DNA of 7,842 bases from positions 1-7,842 of the forward strand of contig NYXM01000070.1 in NCBI GenBank assembly GCA_002685655.1, written 5' to 3'. Of this stretch, positions 5,411-7,842 are shown piece after piece (the first letter of the stretch is position 1; every line of letters begins with the position of its first letter). The position numbers and the translations under genes were made by a program. This DNA is from Planctomycetaceae bacterium. Its GTDB lineage: Bacteria > Planctomycetota > Planctomycetia > Pirellulales > Pirellulaceae. Below the pieces are notes generated by a model. That model was given only the letters and a program-made list of their open reading frames with translations. It was not told where the DNA came from and ran no database searches.

Positions 5411-7842
5411 TCAGTTGTCCTGTCGACCTGGTCCGTCGACGTCGACGGTCATCCGACGCTGCAACTCGCCCAGAAGTTCATCGTGCTCCAGCAGATACGT
5501 CTGCTGAGCTCGCCATGCCATGGCGCGTTGATTGACGAGCTTCCGGAATGCAGGATCGCCTTCCATGGCCTTTCGGCGTTCTTTCCTAGACGCCGTGATC
5601 TCTTCATTGGTCACGAACAGCTTCGAGTACCTTTTCTCTAGTTGCTGTTGTCTTGCATCGCGTTGTTCAACGAGTTTCTGATACCTCGCGTCGGTCTGAA
5701 ACTGCTCACGCAGGCGTTCGATTTCTCGCAGGCGACGACTGTCCGGGAGATCAGCGACATCAGCCTGTTGCGCAATCAGGAACGCTTCGATCGCTCGAGT
5801 CGCTCGGTAGGTGGCGAACAACATCTCCTTGTACCGTGGATCTTCTTCGTGCAGTCTCTTTCGCAGTGTGGCAATTTCCTTTCGGAACTCTTTGTGCGAG
5901 CGGAAAACATCCGGATAGCGTTGCTTGTTGTTGGCATCAAGTTGATCGACGCGCTTCACCAGGTCTCGATAAGTCGCGTCGCGTTGGTAGAGCCGTTCGT
6001 GCGCATTGGTCTTTTGAACGGCAAACTGTTCACCAAGTGGCTTCTCGACTGGGTGCTTTCCGGCAACCGCCTGAATGTGTTGCAGATTGTTCGCCAAGTC
6101 GCGATGTTTTGATGCTGTCAGAATCTGGACGTTGTCGAATGTGGCTGACGAATTGTCGACCTGAAAGGCAAAATAGCGACGCTGCTTGTCGAGGATCGGA
6201 TGCTTTGCATGGGCGACATGGTCGTGGTCAAGATGGGCCACAAGCTGGTTACCGACAAATTCGACCACCATCGTGTACCAGCGATTCGGCGCGAAGTCGT
6301 ATGCACACTCGCCGTGTCGATACGGGAAGTACGGCCCAGACTTGTCGAGTGCCGTCTGTATATAGAAATGGTCACGATGGATGTGAATCACGGCGTTGTA
6401 GGAACCGCCTCCGCCAGTCACAAGCCGAATATCCTGGGCCTTCCCAAACTGAAAATCGAAGCGGATCATCACATCGCGATACTGAGCGTCTTTGAGGAAA
6501 ATGCGGGTCGACTTGCTGCCGTTGGGGACGCGATGCAGTTCGCCATGGTCGACCGACCAGTCTTTCGAGAATGCCCAACGCGAACTGACCTGACCGGGCG
6601 AGAAGTGATCCGCAAAGTAGAGCTTCCGGGGTTCGCCGAGCAGCGGGGATGAGGGTAGCCGAGCGTCCATCGAATCGCGCCAGCCAGCCAGCTTCGTTTT
6701 CAAACGCTGAACAAGCGCGGGCTCTTCCGTTGCCAGGTTGTGTTGTTCAGAAGGATCGTCAGTGAGCAAGTAGAGTTCACTCATTCCAGTATCAAAGAAC
6801 TCGATCAGCTTCCAGTCACCGTCACGAATGGCACCGGACGATTCACCGCCCAGAAAGTGTGGTCGGTCTAGCGGGTAGTGCCAGCAAAGCGCCGGTCGAT
6901 TGACGGTGGCCCTGGCATCTTTCCATGTCGCCAGTGTGGAAACGCCGTCAAGAGTATGGCCGGGATCTGGGTCGAGTTCCACGGCACTCAGCAACGTGGG
7001 ATAGAAATCGACATTCATCGTCGATTGCTGACAAACTGAACTAGCTGGAACTCGGGTTGGCCAATGGACAATCAACGGGACGCGAATGCCGCCTTCGTAC
7101 AACTGGCTCTTGCCGCCTCGCAGAGGAGCATTGGAGGTTACGTTCGTCTCTCCACCGTTATCGCTGGTAAAGATGATGATCGTGTTTTCGGCCAGGCCCA
7201 ATTCGTCCAGCTTGGCTCGAATCATCCAGATTCCGTCGTCAATACTCTCGAGCATTGCCGCCAGATGTGGGTTGTGATCCTGGGCCCAGTGATTTAGCGA
7301 GTCTCCCGAATGCCCATGATCCTGACACAGGTAGCACCGGTCCTTGCTGCTCGGCCCCGGCGAGTGCTTGCGGCGATACTTCTCCACCAGTTGGGGCTTG
7401 CCGTTGAGGATCGAGTGGGGTGCGAAGTGGCTCAGATACAGGAAAAACGGGCAGTCCTTGTTCCGTTGAATAAAATCGACGGCTTCAAGGTTCATTCGGT
7501 CGACGAGAAACTCGTCCTGCCCCAGGCGGTTTTCTGGAATGTCAGTCCAGCGAATCGGCTGATCGCGAAACACGTAAGGCCAGAAGTTCGCACCGTTGCC
7601 GACGCCTTTCACTTCGCGAGCAAAATCCCAACTGAAACCATGGTGTCGTGGTTTGATTTCGTGCTCGGCACCGTGAAACTCGTAACCCGTCAAATGCCAT
7701 TTTCCAATCATTCCAGTGGCGTAGCCGTGCCGCCGCAATATCTCCGGCAACGTGACATGATCGGTCGAGAGGGCGTTGGCTGAATTCGGTCGCAGATAGT
7801 CGAGGATCCCGATCCGGGCCGGGTACTGGCCGGTCAGCAGCG
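5411..7842 (-). CDS. S1-family sulfatase with DUF1080-like and repeat-containing coiled-coil domains (5' end outside window)
   Basis: Formylglycine-dependent sulfatase, probably exported and acting on sulfated polysaccharide or another sulfate ester; the substrate cannot be read from sequence. The frame is open to the window edge (LLTGQYPARIGILDYLRPN), the segment that normally directly follows CxPSR, so that motif and any signal peptide lie just outside. Numbering from the TTG codon at 7750, which is not the true start: GKWHL (16-20), SHFAPHS (107-113), NPHLAAMLESIDDG (160-173), metal-site TSDNGGE (195-201), LRGGKSQLYEGGIRVP (210-225), and GDWKLIEF with LYLLTDDPSEQHNLA (311-340) closing the domain. 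Residues about 376-546 resemble the DUF1080/concanavalin-like sandwich common in planctomycete secreted proteins. Residues about 585-765 form a highly charged coiled-coil region with an internal duplication. The total exceeds the usual sulfatase length of about 450-550 residues. A CxxCxxHxH insert lies at 139-147. The gene ends at TGA 5413-5411, convergent with the signalling cluster. Confidence 0.95.
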   Translation of the reverse strand, partial: LLTGQYPARIGILDYLRPNSANALSTDHVTLPEILRRHGYATGMIGKWHLTGYEFHGAEHEIKPRHHGFSWDFAREVKGVGNGANFWPYVFRDQPIRWTDIPENRLGQDEFLVDRMNLEAVDFIQRNKDCPFFLYLSHFAPHSILNGKPQLVEKYRRKHSPGPSSKDRCYLCQDHGHSGDSLNHWAQDHNPHLAAMLESIDDGIWMIRAKLDELGLAENTIIIFTSDNGGETNVTSNAPLRGGKSQLYEGGIRVPLIVHWPTRVPASSVCQQSTMNVDFYPTLLSAVELDPDPGHTLDGVSTLATWKDARATVNRPALCWHYPLDRPHFLGGESSGAIRDGDWKLIEFFDTGMSELYLLTDDPSEQHNLATEEPALVQRLKTKLAGWRDSMDARLPSSPLLGEPRKLYFADHFSPGQVSSRWAFSKDWSVDHGELHRVPNGSKSTRIFLKDAQYRDVMIRFDFQFGKAQDIRLVTGGGGSYNAVIHIHRDHFYIQTALDKSGPYFPYRHGECAYDFAPNRWYTMVVEFVGNQLVAHLDHDHVAHAKHPILDKQRRYFAFQVDNSSATFDNVQILTASKHRDLANNLQHIQAVAGKHPVEKPLGEQFAVQKTNAHERLYQRDATYRDLVKRVDQLDANNKQRYPDVFRSHKEFRKEIATLRKRLHEEDPRYKEMLFATYRATRAIEAFLIAQQADVADLPDSRRLREIERLREQFQTDARYQKLVEQRDARQQQLEKRYSKLFVTNEEITASRKERRKAMEGDPAFRKLVNQRAMAWRAQQTYLLEHDELLGELQRRMTVDVDGPGRQDN
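5534..5980 (-). repeat. Duplicated coiled-coil module in sulfatase C-terminus
   Basis: Protein-level repeat. Residues 591-644 (bases 5819-5980) and 687-739 (5534-5692) align with one gap at about 14 identities in 53, 96 residues apart. Shared landmarks are an opening DAxYxxLV, a central RYxxxF and a closing DP-(Y/F)-(K/R). The short motif D(A/P)x(Y/F)xx(L/M)(V/L) occurs four times: DATYRDLV (591), DPRYKEML (637), DARYQKLV (687) and DPAFRKLV (732), at spacings of 46, 50 and 45 residues. The Lys/Arg/Glu/Gln-rich composition predicts long helices. Possible roles are oligomerisation or surface attachment; neither is shown by the sequence. Confidence 0.6.

Noticed and set aside
5431..5454. Repeated GTCGAC-type sequence near the sulfatase stop
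   Set aside because: It encodes the VDVDGPG end of the protein; the repetition follows from the Val-Asp codons and is too short to suggest a site.
5321..5641. Continuation of the receiver-fragment frame to 5641
   Set aside because: From 5411 it is antisense to the conserved sulfatase coding sequence, and after about 5320 it has no receiver motifs, so it is not treated as coding.
5642..7783. Several plus-strand open frames of 63-280 codons opposite the sulfatase
   Set aside because: All are antisense shadows of a gene with strong family motifs on the minus strand; none shows a domain signature of its own.
1..7842. Search for tRNA/rRNA genes, CRISPR arrays, insertion-sequence ends or transposase genes
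   Set aside because: No cloverleaf, regularly spaced repeats, terminal inverted repeats with target duplications or transposase motifs were seen by eye.

Overview
The window looks like a chromosomal piece of a planctomycete, most likely a Pirellulaceae/Rhodopirellula-type bacterium. This is inferred from three things: an S1-family sulfatase fused to a DUF1080-like beta-sandwich domain, a cluster of multi-PAS signalling proteins with LuxR/FixJ-type regulators, and mostly weak or absent Shine-Dalgarno sequences with moderate GC. No 16S rRNA or other marker gene is present, so the taxonomy is an inference.

Layout. Bases 1-5320 hold a plus-strand signalling cluster. It opens with the 3' part of a hybrid-free sensor histidine kinase (PAS-GAF-PAS-HisKA-HATPase, 1-2029) that is open at the window edge. 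A REC-PAS-LuxR response regulator follows (2295-3290), then a single-domain STAS protein (3412-3765) and a FixJ-like REC-LuxR regulator whose receiver has lost its phospho-accepting Asp (3869-4621). Next comes a decayed stretch (about 4622-5410) with a shortened HD-GYP domain that ends in a stop just before the start of another receiver, itself broken off after about 30 residues. Bases 5411-7842 carry one large minus-strand sulfatase gene that runs off the right edge, so its CxPSR motif and signal peptide lie outside the window. It is convergent with the signalling cluster.

How the parts may work together. The kinase and the REC-PAS-LuxR protein are a plausible sensor/regulator pair. The DNA between that regulator and the STAS gene is unusually rich in short repeats: two copies of a GGGA-N-CCC-type half-palindromic element and two copies of GGCAATTG exactly 10 bp apart, ahead of a TATAAA box. 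One of the LuxR-type regulators may therefore control the STAS gene. The STAS protein would link the pathway to partner switching (an anti-sigma factor antagonist), but no anti-sigma kinase or sigma factor gene is in view. The HD-GYP remnant suggests the locus once also had a cyclic-di-GMP output.

I do not see a demonstrably new system. The least ordinary features are the Asp-to-Glu receiver, the repeat-rich STAS upstream region, the decayed HD-GYP/REC pair, and a duplicated charged coiled-coil module at the sulfatase C-terminus.
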